Source: Acinetobacter sp. ANC 4558 (lineage in GTDB: Bacteria > Pseudomonadota > Gammaproteobacteria > Pseudomonadales > Moraxellaceae). Taken from it: a stretch of 64,000 nt of DNA. A model generated the notes under the pieces. The model saw only the letters and a program-made list of their open reading frames with translations, had not been told where the DNA came from and did not search any database. Of the stretch, positions 7,764-17,445 are shown in pieces. Position 1 is the stretch's first letter. Each line of letters begins with the position of its first letter. The position numbers and the translations under genes were made by a program. Location: the NCBI RefSeq assembly GCF_002135375.1, contig NZ_NEGH01000004.1:161043-225042 (forward strand). Direction: 5' to 3'.

Positions 7764-9602
7764 TTATTCCACCGTCACAGATTTTGCTAAGTTACGAGGC
7801 TGATCAACATCTGTACCACGAAGTACGGCTACATGATAAGAAAGTAATTGAATTGGGAGGCTATAAACAATAGGTGCAAGTAAAGGATCAACACTTGGAA
7901 CATTGACTACATGCTGACGATCTTTGACTTTAATACCACTATGTTCATCTGCAAAGACAAATAATTCCCCACCACGTGCCTGAACTTCTTCCATATTAGA
8001 TTTGAGCTTATCTAACATTTCATCTTGTGGTGCTAAAATAACAATTGGCATTTCATTATCAACAAGTGCTAACGGTCCATGTTTAAGCTCACCCGCAGCA
8101 TAACCTTCTGCATGAATATATGAAATTTCTTTAAGTTTTAAAGCGCCTTCTAGTGCAATTGGAAAATGGGTGCCACGACCTAAAAATAAACAGTGTTGCT
8201 TTTCAACAAACAGCTCAGATAAAGCCAAAATTTCATCATCATTTTGTAATGTATCTAGTAAAACTTTAGGAATATGCCAAAGTTCAGTAATGATTTTGGC
8301 AATTTGTGCTACTGAAATGGTTTGCTTAACTTCACCAATTTTTAATACCAAAAGTAATAAAGCAGCAAGTTGTGTCGTGAATGCCTTTGTAGATGCTACA
8401 CCAATTTCAGGGCCTGCTAATGTAAGCAAACAGTGATTAGTTTCGCGAACCATTGAAGATGTTGCAACATTACAAATTGCCATCGTGATAATGTTCAGAT
8501 TTTTTGCTGTAGCACGTTTTTGTGTATCGCGTAAAGCAGCTAAAGTATCTGCAGTTTCGCCTGACTGAGAAATGCATAAGTATAAAGTACGATCCACAAT
8601 CACAGGAGAGCGATAGCGATATTCACTTGCAATTTCAACATGACAAGGTAAATCTATGAGCTGCTCAAACCAATATTTTGCAATCATACCGGCATGATAA
8701 CTTGTGCCACATGCAATAATTTGAATTTGTTGAATGTTCGCAAAGTCTGAAACCGCATCAGCAAGAAAATCTTCACGTAAATGATCATCATTCAGTGCTT
8801 GAGAAATGGTTTGCTTAATTGCTTCAGGCTGCTCGTAAATTTCTTTCAGCATATAATGCTTATATTCACCTTTAGAGGCATTTGTAACTGTTGCATCTAA
8901 TTCTTTAGTGGGGCGACTAGTGAGTTGACCATTGACAAAAATTTCAATGGTATTGCGTGTTAGGCGTGCAATATCACCTTCTTCTAAATAAATAAAACGA
9001 TTGGTAATCGGAAGAAGTGCCAACTGGTCAGAACTAATAAAGTTTTCACCAATTCCTACACCAATGACTAAAGGGGAACCTTCACGAACGGTAATTAACT
9101 CATCTGGATGATCGGTGTGAATAATTCCAAGCGCATATGCACCTTTAAGCAGAGGAATAACCTGTTGAACAGCAGCCAATAAGCTTGGTGTTGTTTTGAG
9201 TGCATCATTAATCAGATGTGCAATTACCTCAGTATCTGTTTGAGATGTGAAAACATAACCTAAATCTTTAAGGTGATCTTTTAACTCTTGGTAGTTTTCG
9301 ATAATTCCATTATGAACGATTGCCACGTTCCCAGAAACATGAGGATGTGCATTGTGTTCAGTCGGTTTTCCATGAGTTGCCCAGCGCGTATGCGCAATCC
9401 CTAAAGTACCTTTTAAATCAGATTCTAAAACAGCTTGTTCTAGATTAGCAACTTTACCTACACGACGTTCACGTAAGACTTGTCCTTGGTTAATAAGGGC
9501 TAGACCTGCGGAGTCATAGCCACGATATTCCAGACGTTTTAAACCTTCAATCAAAATATGACTGATATTACGTTCTGCAACGCCACCGACGATACCACAC
9601 AT
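7764..9602 (-). CDS. glmS: Glutamine-fructose-6-phosphate aminotransferase (isomerising)
   Basis: The 612-residue enzyme makes glucosamine-6-phosphate from fructose-6-phosphate and glutamine, the first step toward UDP-GlcNAc for peptidoglycan and lipopolysaccharide. It has the N-terminal class II glutaminase domain with catalytic Cys2 (MCGIVGGVAERN), then two SIS sugar-isomerase domains (about 285-425 and 460-600, with CGTSYHAGMIAKYWFE and ISQSGETADTLAALR) and the conserved LAKSVTVE end. It follows glmU by 12 bases. The 3' end is the TnsD-recognised attTn7 site, and the Tn7-like remnant begins 22-24 bases beyond its stop codon, so its natural downstream terminator has been displaced or lost. 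Confidence 0.98.
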   Translation of the reverse strand: MCGIVGGVAERNISHILIEGLKRLEYRGYDSAGLALINQGQVLRERRVGKVANLEQAVLESDLKGTLGIAHTRWATHGKPTEHNAHPHVSGNVAIVHNGIIENYQELKDHLKDLGYVFTSQTDTEVIAHLINDALKTTPSLLAAVQQVIPLLKGAYALGIIHTDHPDELITVREGSPLVIGVGIGENFISSDQLALLPITNRFIYLEEGDIARLTRNTIEIFVNGQLTSRPTKELDATVTNASKGEYKHYMLKEIYEQPEAIKQTISQALNDDHLREDFLADAVSDFANIQQIQIIACGTSYHAGMIAKYWFEQLIDLPCHVEIASEYRYRSPVIVDRTLYLCISQSGETADTLAALRDTQKRATAKNLNIITMAICNVATSSMVRETNHCLLTLAGPEIGVASTKAFTTQLAALLLLVLKIGEVKQTISVAQIAKIITELWHIPKVLLDTLQNDDEILALSELFVEKQHCLFLGRGTHFPIALEGALKLKEISYIHAEGYAAGELKHGPLALVDNEMPIVILAPQDEMLDKLKSNMEEVQARGGELFVFADEHSGIKVKDRQHVVNVPSVDPLLAPIVYSLPIQLLSYHVAVLRGTDVDQPRNLAKSVTVE

Positions 9603-9614
9603 AGTAAATTCCTC

Positions 9615-10979
9615 TTATTTCTTAATCTTTTGTGGACGTTGATAATTTTCTTTCGAAAACTGCTTAGATCGTTCAACAGCCAAACTATTTTCAATGACAT
9701 CACGTGTAATTGTTGAGCCTGCGCCAACCGTCGCACCATGACCAATGCTTACTGGAGCAACCAAAGAGCTATTTGAGCCAATAAACACATGGTTGCCGAT
9801 GAGTGTTTTAGATTTATTCACACCATCGTAATTACAAGTGATGGTGCCTGCACCAATATTTGAATCTATTCCAATTTCAGTATCACCCAAATACGTGAAA
9901 TGATTTGCTTTTGAGCCTGCACCAATATTTGAGTTTTTAACTTCAACAAAGTTACCAATATGCACATCATTTGCTAATTGGGTACCAGGTCGTAATCGCG
10001 CAAATGGTCCAATAATTGTATTTTCACCTACAAGCGTATCTTCAAAAATACTATATGGTTTAACGATAGTTCCTGCAGCAATTTTAGTATTTTTTATGAT
10101 ACATCCAGCGCCAATTTCAACATTATTGCCAATTTCACAATGTCCTTCAATAATGACATTAATGTCTATACGTACATCTTGCCCAGCAATTAATTTACCG
10201 CGTAAATCGAAACGAGCTGGGTCAATAAGATGAACACCTTGTTGCATTAATTGTTTTGCTTGAAAGGCTTGAAATTTTCGTTCTAAAGCTGCAAGTTGAA
10301 GACGATCATTCACGCCTTCAACTTCGAACGAGAACTCAGGTTCAACAGATGCAACACGTAGGCCATCTGCAATTGCCATTGCAATAATATCGGTCAGGTA
10401 ATATTCACCTTGCACATTGTTATTACTTAATTGAGGAAGCCATTCATGTAATTTGGCATTACTCACACAGTAAATTCCAGTATTAATTTCTTTAATTTGA
10501 TGTTGGTCATCTGTTGCATCTTTATGTTCGATAATGGCTTGAATTTGACCATTATGACGAATAATTCGACCATAACCTGTTGAATCCTCCAAGGTTAAAG
10601 TCACAATCCCAATGCCTGTTTCACGTGAAACGCTAAGAAGTTGGTTTAATGTTTTTTGACCAATGCAAGGCACATCACCAGAAAGAATAAGTGACATTCC
10701 CTCTGTAGGCAAAACACTGAGCGTTGTTTGAACAGCATGACCTGTACCTAGTTGTTCTTTTTGCTCAACCCATAGAATATTTTCATTTCTAAACGTATCT
10801 TGTACGAATTCACCACCGTGACCGAAAATGGTAATTATATTTTGTACGTTTAAGGTTTTTGCCGTTTCAATGACATGGCTTAGTAAAGGGCGCCCAGCGA
10901 GAGGTTGTAATACCTTGGGTAAACTCGATCGCATTCGAGTTCCTTTTCCTGCAGCAAGAATAATCACAGAAGTAGACAT
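9615..10979 (-). CDS. glmU: Bifunctional GlmU: GlcN-1-P acetyltransferase / GlcNAc-1-P uridylyltransferase
   Basis: The 454-residue protein carries out the last two steps to UDP-GlcNAc in the cytoplasm. The N-terminal pyrophosphorylase domain (about 1-225) has the signature [27 protein letters not shown] and [12 protein letters not shown]. The C-terminal left-handed beta helix (about 250-440) shows repeated hexapeptides ([15 protein letters not shown] and similar) and the acetyltransferase segment [20 protein letters not shown] with N-Y-D-G downstream. Length is typical. Pairing with glmS gives a complete amino-sugar unit. Confidence 0.98.
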   Translation of the reverse strand: MSTSVIILAAGKGTRMRSSLPKVLQPLAGRPLLSHVIETAKTLNVQNIITIFGHGGEFVQDTFRNENILWVEQKEQLGTGHAVQTTLSVLPTEGMSLILSGDVPCIGQKTLNQLLSVSRETGIGIVTLTLEDSTGYGRIIRHNGQIQAIIEHKDATDDQHQIKEINTGIYCVSNAKLHEWLPQLSNNNVQGEYYLTDIIAMAIADGLRVASVEPEFSFEVEGVNDRLQLAALERKFQAFQAKQLMQQGVHLIDPARFDLRGKLIAGQDVRIDINVIIEGHCEIGNNVEIGAGCIIKNTKIAAGTIVKPYSIFEDTLVGENTIIGPFARLRPGTQLANDVHIGNFVEVKNSNIGAGSKANHFTYLGDTEIGIDSNIGAGTITCNYDGVNKSKTLIGNHVFIGSNSSLVAPVSIGHGATVGAGSTITRDVIENSLAVERSKQFSKENYQRPQKIKK

Positions 10980-11001
10980 AGCACACCTTTTAAAACTGGG
11001 T

Positions 11002-11523
11002 TTAAGCCATTGAAATATTTAGATAAAATAGGATGCAGAGCGCAGCCCAGATTCCAGCAAGAATATCATCAAACATGATACCGAAACCACCATCAATTTG
11101 ACGATCAATCAGGCGAATAGGCCAAGGTTTCCAAATGTCGAATAAACGAAATAAGATGAAAGCAATAAAGACCCACCAGCCATTGATATAACCAAAGTAA
11201 ATCAGCGGTAAAAATGTAATGGACTGACCTGCAAACTCATCCCACACAATACGACCATCATCGTGGACCCCCATTATTTTTGCTGTATGTCCACATATAT
11301 AGATGCCAATCAATGACATGATCAACATGGTAATGAGTGAGTTCCAAAAGCCAAGGTGGAGCCAGATGGGTATAAAGAGTAAAGCAAATGCGGAACCAAA
11401 GGTTCCAGGTGCTTTGGGTACAAGGCCTGAACCGAAACCGACACCAGAAAATACAATGATGCGGTTAAACCAAGACATCTGTTTAAATTGAATAGGTGGC
11501 TTATGCAAAGTGTTGATATCCAT
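11002..11523 (-). CDS. pgpA: Phosphatidylglycerophosphatase A
   Basis: The 173-residue inner-membrane protein removes the phosphate from phosphatidylglycerophosphate to give phosphatidylglycerol. Family signatures are [14 protein letters not shown] near residues 32-45 and [12 protein letters not shown] near 93-104, with several hydrophobic helices and an [12 protein letters not shown] segment. The start overlaps the thiL 3' end by 23 bases, so the two are translationally coupled in the ribBA-to-pgpA run. Confidence 0.93.
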   Translation of the reverse strand: MDINTLHKPPIQFKQMSWFNRIIVFSGVGFGSGLVPKAPGTFGSAFALLFIPIWLHLGFWNSLITMLIMSLIGIYICGHTAKIMGVHDDGRIVWDEFAGQSITFLPLIYFGYINGWWVFIAFILFRLFDIWKPWPIRLIDRQIDGGFGIMFDDILAGIWAALCILFYLNISMA

Positions 11524-12418
11524 TGAATTTTAATAAAATTGGATTGCCATGTTGAACAAAATTTAACGTTTGTTCTGAAATGACTTTGCCAATTTTTGTA
11601 ATTTTTATATCTAATTTCTGTTTTAAGAGTTCATCATATTGCTTCGGTGATAGGGTAAAACAGAGCTCATAATCATCACCCCCTGCAAGTGCATATTGGG
11701 TGTATTGTTCTGAACTTAATGTTTTTAATGCAGGAGAAATGGGTAATAAATCTAATTCGAGAATTGCACCGACCTGCGAAGCTTTTAGAATATGTCCTAA
11801 ATCTTGTGCAAGACCATCAGAAACATCAATCATACTATGCGCATAATCTTTTAATAGATGTCCTAAATGACAACGTGGCGTTGGATAGTCTAGACGCTGT
11901 TGTAGAGGATGACCTAAATGATGCAGTGCAAAGGCAGCATCACCAACAGTACCGCTGACACAGATATAGTCACCAACTTGTGCACCTGAACGTTTTACTG
12001 CTTTATTTTGTTCAATCCAACCTAAGGCAGTCACTGAAATGGTCAGGTGAGGGCTTTGTGTGGTATCGCCGCCGATTAAACTTACACCGAATTGATCACA
12101 GCAATCATATAAACCTTGGCTAAAACCTTTAAGCCAAGCATGATCAATTTGGGGTAAGCTCAGTGCCAATAAAATACTTTGCGGTGTTGCTCCCATTGCA
12201 GCAATGTCAGATAAATTAACAGCAACAGATTTCCAGCCAATCGCATGAGGATTTGTATTTAAAGGGAAATGCCGACCAGCAACCAATGTATCGGCACAAA
12301 TGACCAACTGTTGCTGTGAGGGAGGGGTGAGCAAGGCTGAGTCATCACCCACACCTAAATCGATAGCGTTTAAATTCTTACGATTAAAGTAAGTGTCGAT
12401 AATTGAAAACTCAGCCAT
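11501..12418 (-). CDS. thiL: Thiamine-monophosphate kinase
   Basis: The 305-residue enzyme phosphorylates thiamine monophosphate to the active cofactor thiamine diphosphate. It belongs to the PurM/ThiL fold: LGVGDDSALLTP near residues 21-32 is the metal/ATP site, followed by ICADTLVAGRHFP, VNLSDIAAMGATP and GGDTTQSP, and the C-terminal MIDVSDGLAQDLGHIL and GGDDYELCFTL. Length is slightly below the 325 of E. coli ThiL. It sits between nusB (21-base gap) and pgpA (overlap), the usual gammaproteobacterial order. Confidence 0.95.
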   Translation of the reverse strand: MAEFSIIDTYFNRKNLNAIDLGVGDDSALLTPPSQQQLVICADTLVAGRHFPLNTNPHAIGWKSVAVNLSDIAAMGATPQSILLALSLPQIDHAWLKGFSQGLYDCCDQFGVSLIGGDTTQSPHLTISVTALGWIEQNKAVKRSGAQVGDYICVSGTVGDAAFALHHLGHPLQQRLDYPTPRCHLGHLLKDYAHSMIDVSDGLAQDLGHILKASQVGAILELDLLPISPALKTLSSEQYTQYALAGGDDYELCFTLSPKQYDELLKQKLDIKITKIGKVISEQTLNFVQHGNPILLKFNGYQHFA

Positions 12419-12439
12419 ACAACAATGTGACCCAAATGA

Positions 12440-12889
12440 TTAGTTAGATTGTTGCTTTTCTGCTGCACGTAAAGTAGTTGCTAAACGATCTAATACACCA
12501 TTGATGTACTTATGACTGTCTGCACCACCAAAGTGTTTAGCAAGCTCAATGGCTTCATCGAGAACTACACGATATGGGATTTCCACATGTTCTTGTAATT
12601 CATATGCACCAAGACGTAATGTTGCAAGTTCAACACCATCTAATGCATTAATTTCACGATCAAGCACAGGAATGAGAAGTTCATCCAGTGTGACATGATC
12701 AGCAACCACTTGTGTCAATAATTCATGATAATAACCGAGATCCACTTTGTGCATTGCATTATCAACACGTGTACGTGCTTCAATTTCATGTACAGGATTG
12801 CGGCTCATTTGCCATTCATAAATTCCTTGTACAGCAAAGCGACGTGCTTTACGTTTTGCTGCATAAGCTGCTTGAAGTGTTTGCGACAT
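12440..12889 (-). CDS. nusB: Transcription antitermination factor NusB
   Basis: The 149-residue all-helical protein starts [29 protein letters not shown], the arginine-rich RNA-binding helix typical of NusB. It ends with [27 protein letters not shown], the family's C-terminal signature. NusB binds boxA RNA with NusE (S10) in rRNA antitermination complexes. The start lies four bases after the ribH stop. Confidence 0.97.
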   Translation of the reverse strand: MSQTLQAAYAAKRKARRFAVQGIYEWQMSRNPVHEIEARTRVDNAMHKVDLGYYHELLTQVVADHVTLDELLIPVLDREINALDGVELATLRLGAYELQEHVEIPYRVVLDEAIELAKHFGGADSHKYINGVLDRLATTLRAAEKQQSN

Positions 12890-12893
12890 AACG

Positions 12894-13364
12894 TTAAATA
12901 GCCTTTAACAAATTAACCATTTCAATTGCGGTAAGAGCGGCTTCACCACCTTTATTACCTGCTTTTGTACCAGAGCGTTCAATCGCTTGTTCAATACTGT
13001 CCGTAGTTAATACACCATTAATGACAGGTAGACCTGTATCTAGACCAACGACGCCTAAACCTTTGGCACATTCACCCGCAACAAAGTCGAAATGAGGTGT
13101 GCTGCCACGAATTACTGCGCCTAGTGCAATAATTGCATCAAAACAACCTGAAGCTGCGAGTTTTTTTGCAACAACTGGAAGTTCCCAAGCACCTGGTGCA
13201 TGAACAACCGTAATATTATCTTCTGATACACCATGGCGTTTCAATGTGTCAATTGCGCCTTCTAATAGATGTTCTACAACAAAGCTATTAAAACGACCCA
13301 CTAAAATCGCGTAACGACCTTCGCTCGCGAGATGTAATAAACCTTCAATACGGCGAACTGCCAT
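12894..13364 (-). CDS. ribH: 6,7-dimethyl-8-ribityllumazine synthase
   Basis: The 156-residue enzyme condenses the ribityl-aminouracil with 3,4-dihydroxy-2-butanone 4-phosphate made by the upstream RibB domain, the step before riboflavin synthase. Signatures are [51 protein letters not shown] with the catalytic histidine, and the [13 protein letters not shown] tail. It forms icosahedral or pentameric shells in the cytoplasm. It follows ribBA by 11 bases. Confidence 0.97.
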   Translation of the reverse strand: MAVRRIEGLLHLASEGRYAILVGRFNSFVVEHLLEGAIDTLKRHGVSEDNITVVHAPGAWELPVVAKKLAASGCFDAIIALGAVIRGSTPHFDFVAGECAKGLGVVGLDTGLPVINGVLTTDSIEQAIERSGTKAGNKGGEAALTAIEMVNLLKAI

Positions 13365-13375
13365 AGAAACCTCGA

Positions 13376-14497
13376 TTATTTCTGTGATGTTTGATCGGCA
13401 GTGATATATTCCACTACCTCTAAATTAAAGCCAGATAAAGCATTAAAACGTAATGGAGAGCTTAGTAGTCTCATTTTTTCAACGCCTAAATCACGTAATA
13501 TTTGTGCACCTACACCAATGGTTTGGTATTGCTGTGAAAGTGCAGCATTTGATTTTACATTCTTTGGTGTTTTTAGGGTATCTAAAGCTGGACCTAAATC
13601 TTGTAAATGGCGTTGACCAATCCAAACTAAAATACCACGTTCGCTATCGGCAATGGTACAAAGTGCTTTATCTAAATTCCAAGCAGCTTCACCACCTTGC
13701 TTGTTGAGCTTCAGTAGGTCACGTGTTGGATTAAAACCATGAACACGAACGGTCGTTACACCTTCTTTAGGTTCACCCTTGACTAAGGCTAAATGAATAT
13801 CAGGATTACCAATTTCACGGTAGCGGAATAATTCAAAAGAACCATATTCAGTATCTAATGTTTGTTGATCAATTCGCTCTACCGTTTGCTCATTGGTCAT
13901 ACGATAATGAATAAGATCTGCAATTGTACCAATTTTTAAACCATGTTTTTCAGCAAAAATTTCTAAATCTGGACGACGAGCCATGGTGCCATCATCATTA
14001 ATAATTTCACAAATGACAGAAGCAGGCTCTAAACCAGCTAAACGTGCTAAATCACAACCTGCTTCAGTATGTCCAGCACGGTGCAATACACCGCCAGGCT
14101 GTGCCATTAATGGGAAAATATGCCCTGGTTGTACAATATCTTGTGGTTTTGCATGAACAGCGACAGCGGTTTGAATCGTATGTGCACGTTCAGCTGCAGA
14201 AATACCCGTGGTAACTCCCTGCGCTGCTTCAATTGAAAGTGTGAAGTTCGTGCCGTGCTGAGCCCCATTTTGACCAACCATTAAGGGTAAAGCAAGTTGT
14301 TGACAGCGATCACGACTGAGCGTTAAGCATACTAAACCCCGTGCATGGGTAATCATAAAATTAATGTCTTCTGGGCGTACATGTGTTGCCGCCATGACTA
14401 GATCGCCTTCATTTTCACGATCTTCGTCATCCATTAAAATGACCATTTTTCCTGCACGGATATCAGCTACAAGCTCTTCAACAGTATTGAACGGCAT
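13376..14497 (-). CDS. ribBA: DHBP synthase fused to a degenerate GTP cyclohydrolase II-like domain
   Basis: Residues 1 to about 205 form 3,4-dihydroxy-2-butanone 4-phosphate synthase, with the metal/ribulose-5-phosphate site [16 protein letters not shown], an H-A-R-G-L-V-C motif and [16 protein letters not shown]. Residues about 210-373 align with GTP cyclohydrolase II in overall fold, but the zinc cysteine cluster (C-L-T-G-D-x11-C-D-C in RibA) is absent, so this half is probably not a cyclohydrolase. RibB proteins with a dead RibA-like tail are known in gammaproteobacteria; a separate ribA would then be elsewhere. ATG at 14497 follows a good AAGGTGAAGG site. No FMN riboswitch was seen in the leader. 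Confidence 0.93.
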   Translation of the reverse strand: MPFNTVEELVADIRAGKMVILMDDEDRENEGDLVMAATHVRPEDINFMITHARGLVCLTLSRDRCQQLALPLMVGQNGAQHGTNFTLSIEAAQGVTTGISAAERAHTIQTAVAVHAKPQDIVQPGHIFPLMAQPGGVLHRAGHTEAGCDLARLAGLEPASVICEIINDDGTMARRPDLEIFAEKHGLKIGTIADLIHYRMTNEQTVERIDQQTLDTEYGSFELFRYREIGNPDIHLALVKGEPKEGVTTVRVHGFNPTRDLLKLNKQGGEAAWNLDKALCTIADSERGILVWIGQRHLQDLGPALDTLKTPKNVKSNAALSQQYQTIGVGAQILRDLGVEKMRLLSSPLRFNALSGFNLEVVEYITADQTSQK

Positions 14498-14767
14498 TAA
14501 CCTTCACCTTTTGATGTCTGTTAAGACAAGTTGATTGTATAGATGGGACATAGTTTAACGTGTTTTAAAAATATTTGCCTACGATTATTGGCATCATTTC
14601 ATGACTCATTGTTATACACAGTCTCGTAAGAGTTAGATAGACGAATGATTTAAAAATACTGAATTATTGTGCATATTTTAATCTTATGTTAATCATTAAA
14701 CTTCATAAATATATGATGAGAATGGGTAAGACTAAGTAATGTCACATAAAGTAAGTGAATATTTTAT

Positions 14768-14869
14768 ATGCTGGAAATATATGTCTTTATTAATATATTT
14801 TTAGCCGTTATTATTGCAGGTAATTATGTGAATAATGCTAGAAATAAGCAACGACTAATTCCAACATGA
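14768..14869 (+). CDS. Small single-helix membrane ORF coupled to kpsM
   Basis: A 33-residue frame starts MLEIYVFINIFLAVIIAGNY and ends NKQRLIPT with its TGA at 14867-14869, overlapping the kpsM ATG in an ATGA junction. Residues 3-19 form one hydrophobic helix, followed by a basic tail. The ribosome site is poor (AAGTGA). It could be a leader that couples translation to kpsM or a chance frame; conservation would decide. The rest of the gap from 14498 to 14767 is AT-rich and holds the presumed divergent promoters of ribBA and the kps genes. Confidence 0.35.
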   Translation: MLEIYVFINIFLAVIIAGNYVNNARNKQRLIPT

Positions 14870-15696
14870 AAGAACACGCTAATTCGATGACCTTAAAGAA
14901 GCTTCCTAGACTTCAACCACGAAGTGGTTTGAAGGTAATGCTCGCTTCAATACGTGCTTTGTTGTTTCGAGAAGTGCAAACACGATTTGGTCGTTATCGG
15001 CTTGGCTATTTTTGGGTATTTTTAGAGCCAATGCTTTCTATCGGAATAATGGTACTTATTTTTGGTACGATTCGAGAAAGGGTTGCACCTGGTATAGATT
15101 TTGTTGTTTTTTTAGTGAATGGTATCATTCCATTTTTTATGTTTCGTACAGGTGTCAAACAATCAATGGGTGCGGTGCAAGCAAATAAAGGGTTATTTAG
15201 CTATAAACCAGTTAAACCGATTGATGCTGTAATTGCACGAAATTTTTTAGAGCTTATTTTGAAGTTCATTGCTTATTCAAGTTTTAGCGCTGCTTTAATT
15301 TGGTTTGGTTATCATATTAGTTTTGAGTCTATTCCACAGATTATAGGTTATTGGGGATTATTGTTCTTATTTATGTTTGCATGTAGTTTAGTATTTATGG
15401 TCATTGCAGACTTCTCTCAAGAAATACAGAAATTTTTATCCGTCGTTTTTATACTATTATATTTACTATCAGGAATTATTTATTCCATACATATTATTCC
15501 ACCACAATATCGTGAATATTTACTTTGGAATCCTTTAATTCATATTTTTGAAAATATGCGTCATGCTGTTTCACCTACCTATGCGTTAGTTCCTGGTATT
15601 AGTTTAACCTACTTTATGGAGTGGTTGATTGGAACTTTATTTATTGGATTACTTTTATATAAGCGTTTTGAAAAACGTATGGTGAGTTCAAAATGA
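14866..15696 (+). CDS. kpsM: Capsular polysaccharide ABC transporter permease KpsM
   Basis: The 276-residue ABC-2 type permease has the KpsM/Wzm signature: a cytoplasmic amphipathic start (REVQTRFGRYRLGYFWVFLEP), six membrane helices, and a PLIHIFENMRHAVSP segment near 220-234. It forms the inner-membrane channel exporting group 2 capsule chains carried on a lipid anchor. An alternative start (MTLKKL) is 21 bases inside. The gene overlaps kpsT by four bases (ATGA) and begins the kpsMTED operon. Confidence 0.94.
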   Translation: MKEHANSMTLKKLPRLQPRSGLKVMLASIRALLFREVQTRFGRYRLGYFWVFLEPMLSIGIMVLIFGTIRERVAPGIDFVVFLVNGIIPFFMFRTGVKQSMGAVQANKGLFSYKPVKPIDAVIARNFLELILKFIAYSSFSAALIWFGYHISFESIPQIIGYWGLLFLFMFACSLVFMVIADFSQEIQKFLSVVFILLYLLSGIIYSIHIIPPQYREYLLWNPLIHIFENMRHAVSPTYALVPGISLTYFMEWLIGTLFIGLLLYKRFEKRMVSSK

Positions 15697-16355
15697 TTGA
15701 GCTAAGAGCACTTACAAAATCGTATGTGACTCCTAAAGGGCGTCATTTTGTGTTTAAAAATTTAAATGCAATTTTGCCAGAAAATAAAAGTATTGCTTTA
15801 CTGGGCAAAAATGGTGCTGGTAAAAGTACATTACTTCGAATTATTGGGGGTATTGATTATCCAGATTCGGGGCAGGTTATTACTGATAAATCCATTTCGT
15901 GGCCAGTAGCATTGTCTGGAGGCTTTCAAGGAAGTTTAAGCGCTCGTCAGAATTGTCGTTTTGTTGCACGCCTATATGTGAGTACAGATGAAGAAGTCGA
16001 GTATGTCGTAAATTTTGTTAGAGAGTTTGCTGAGATTGGTAAATATTTTGATATGCCGATGAAAAGCTACTCCAGCGGTATGCGTAGTCGCATTGGGTTT
16101 GGTTTAAGTATGGCATTTAATTTTGATTACTATTTATTAGATGAAGTTGGGGCTGTAGGGGATGCATCTTTTAAGAAAAAAAGTCAAAACTTATTAAATG
16201 AGTTAAAAGAAAGATCAAATATCATTATGGTTTCACATGATTTAAAAGACCTAACCAATAACTGTGATGTGGCTTTTTGGGTACGAGATGGAAAAGCGGA
16301 ATATTTTGATGATATTCAAAATGCGATAGAGGTATATAAAGCACATGCAAAATAA
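15693..16355 (+). CDS. kpsT: Capsular polysaccharide ABC transporter ATPase KpsT
   Basis: The 220-residue nucleotide-binding subunit powers capsule export with KpsM. Motifs in order: Walker A GKNGAGKSTLLRIIGG (about 38-53), the atypical signature YSSGMRSRIGFGLSMAF, Walker B YYLLDEVGAVGDASF and the switch histidine in IIMVSHDLKDL. Length matches KpsT (about 220). It overlaps kpsM by four bases and kpsE by 11. Confidence 0.96.
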   Translation: MIELRALTKSYVTPKGRHFVFKNLNAILPENKSIALLGKNGAGKSTLLRIIGGIDYPDSGQVITDKSISWPVALSGGFQGSLSARQNCRFVARLYVSTDEEVEYVVNFVREFAEIGKYFDMPMKSYSSGMRSRIGFGLSMAFNFDYYLLDEVGAVGDASFKKKSQNLLNELKERSNIIMVSHDLKDLTNNCDVAFWVRDGKAEYFDDIQNAIEVYKAHAK

Positions 16356-17442
16356 AACTAGAAAGTCACTTTGGATTGCATATATTTGCTGTGTGTTAAT
16401 ACCAGTATCTATTATTACGCTCTATTTACTTGCTTATGCAAAAGACCGTTATCAGTCAGCATCGCTGGTTTTAGTTAAGCAAGTTGCAGATACACAAGTT
16501 TCAGATGCTTCGGGCTTAGGGGCTTTATTTGGCGTTTCGAGTACGAGTAGAGAAGACTCTCAAATTTTAAAAGAATATATCGCATCTCGAGATATGGTTG
16601 CTAAATTAAATAAAAAGTTAAATTTAAGAGAAGAGTTTTCTTCAGTTAAAGATCCAGTATTTGCATTAGCGAAAGATGCATCTGTTGAAGACTTAGTTGC
16701 ATATTATAATAAAATGGTTAAAGTTGAATTGGATGAACAAAGCATGATGTTAAAGGTGAGTAATCAGGCATTTTCACCAGAGTTTTCACTCAAACTTAAT
16801 CAAGAAATTTTAAAACAAAGTGATGAATTTATTAACCAAGTTTCAAAAAATATTGCTCAAGAGCAGCAAACCTTTGCTGAACAACAATTCAATGAAGCAA
16901 GTAAACAATTAGAGCAGGCGAGACAAGCTGTTTTAACCTATCAAAATGAAAATGAAATTTTTGATCCAGAGTTACAAGCTCAAGCAGTTGCAGCACTAAT
17001 TTCAGGGTTGCAGTCAAATTTAGCGCAGCTTAAAACTGAGGAACGAACATTACTGAGTTATTTAACGCCAGATGCTCCCCAAGTTATTGCTTTGAAAAGT
17101 CAAATAGAGTCCGTGGAACAACAAATTAAAAATGAAAGTACAAAATTAACATCTCCAACTAATCTAAAATTAAATAAAAATGTTGCAGATTTCGAGGCAT
17201 TGAAGGCACAAGTCGGATTTGCATCTGATTTATATAAAATTTCACTTGGTTCACTTGAAAAAGCAAGACTAGAAGCATCTAAAAAATTGAAAAAATTAGT
17301 GATTATTGCTCAACCTTTACTTGCCCAAGATGCACAATATCCACGTAAAATTTATATTATTCTTACTTCATTAGTTTTATTAAATATTATTTTTGGTATA
17401 GGTTTACTTATCCAGTCAATTATTCGTGAGCACAGAGAATAA
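16345..17442 (+). CDS. kpsE: Capsule export inner-membrane PCP protein KpsE
   Basis: The 365-residue protein has an N-terminal membrane helix (about residues 9-27, LWIAYICCVLIPVSIITLY), a large periplasmic region rich in coiled coil (about 130-300, for example QFNEASKQLEQARQAVLTYQ), and a C-terminal helix (about 334-356) with a short basic tail. This is the polysaccharide co-polymerase type 3 layout that bridges KpsMT to the outer-membrane KpsD. It lies four bases before kpsD. Confidence 0.92.
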   Translation: MQNKTRKSLWIAYICCVLIPVSIITLYLLAYAKDRYQSASLVLVKQVADTQVSDASGLGALFGVSSTSREDSQILKEYIASRDMVAKLNKKLNLREEFSSVKDPVFALAKDASVEDLVAYYNKMVKVELDEQSMMLKVSNQAFSPEFSLKLNQEILKQSDEFINQVSKNIAQEQQTFAEQQFNEASKQLEQARQAVLTYQNENEIFDPELQAQAVAALISGLQSNLAQLKTEERTLLSYLTPDAPQVIALKSQIESVEQQIKNESTKLTSPTNLKLNKNVADFEALKAQVGFASDLYKISLGSLEKARLEASKKLKKLVIIAQPLLAQDAQYPRKIYIILTSLVLLNIIFGIGLLIQSIIREHRE

Positions 17443-17445
17443 GTT

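Noticed and set aside
14498..14600. FMN riboswitch ahead of ribBA
   Set aside because: The leader is short and none of the conserved RFN blocks could be found.
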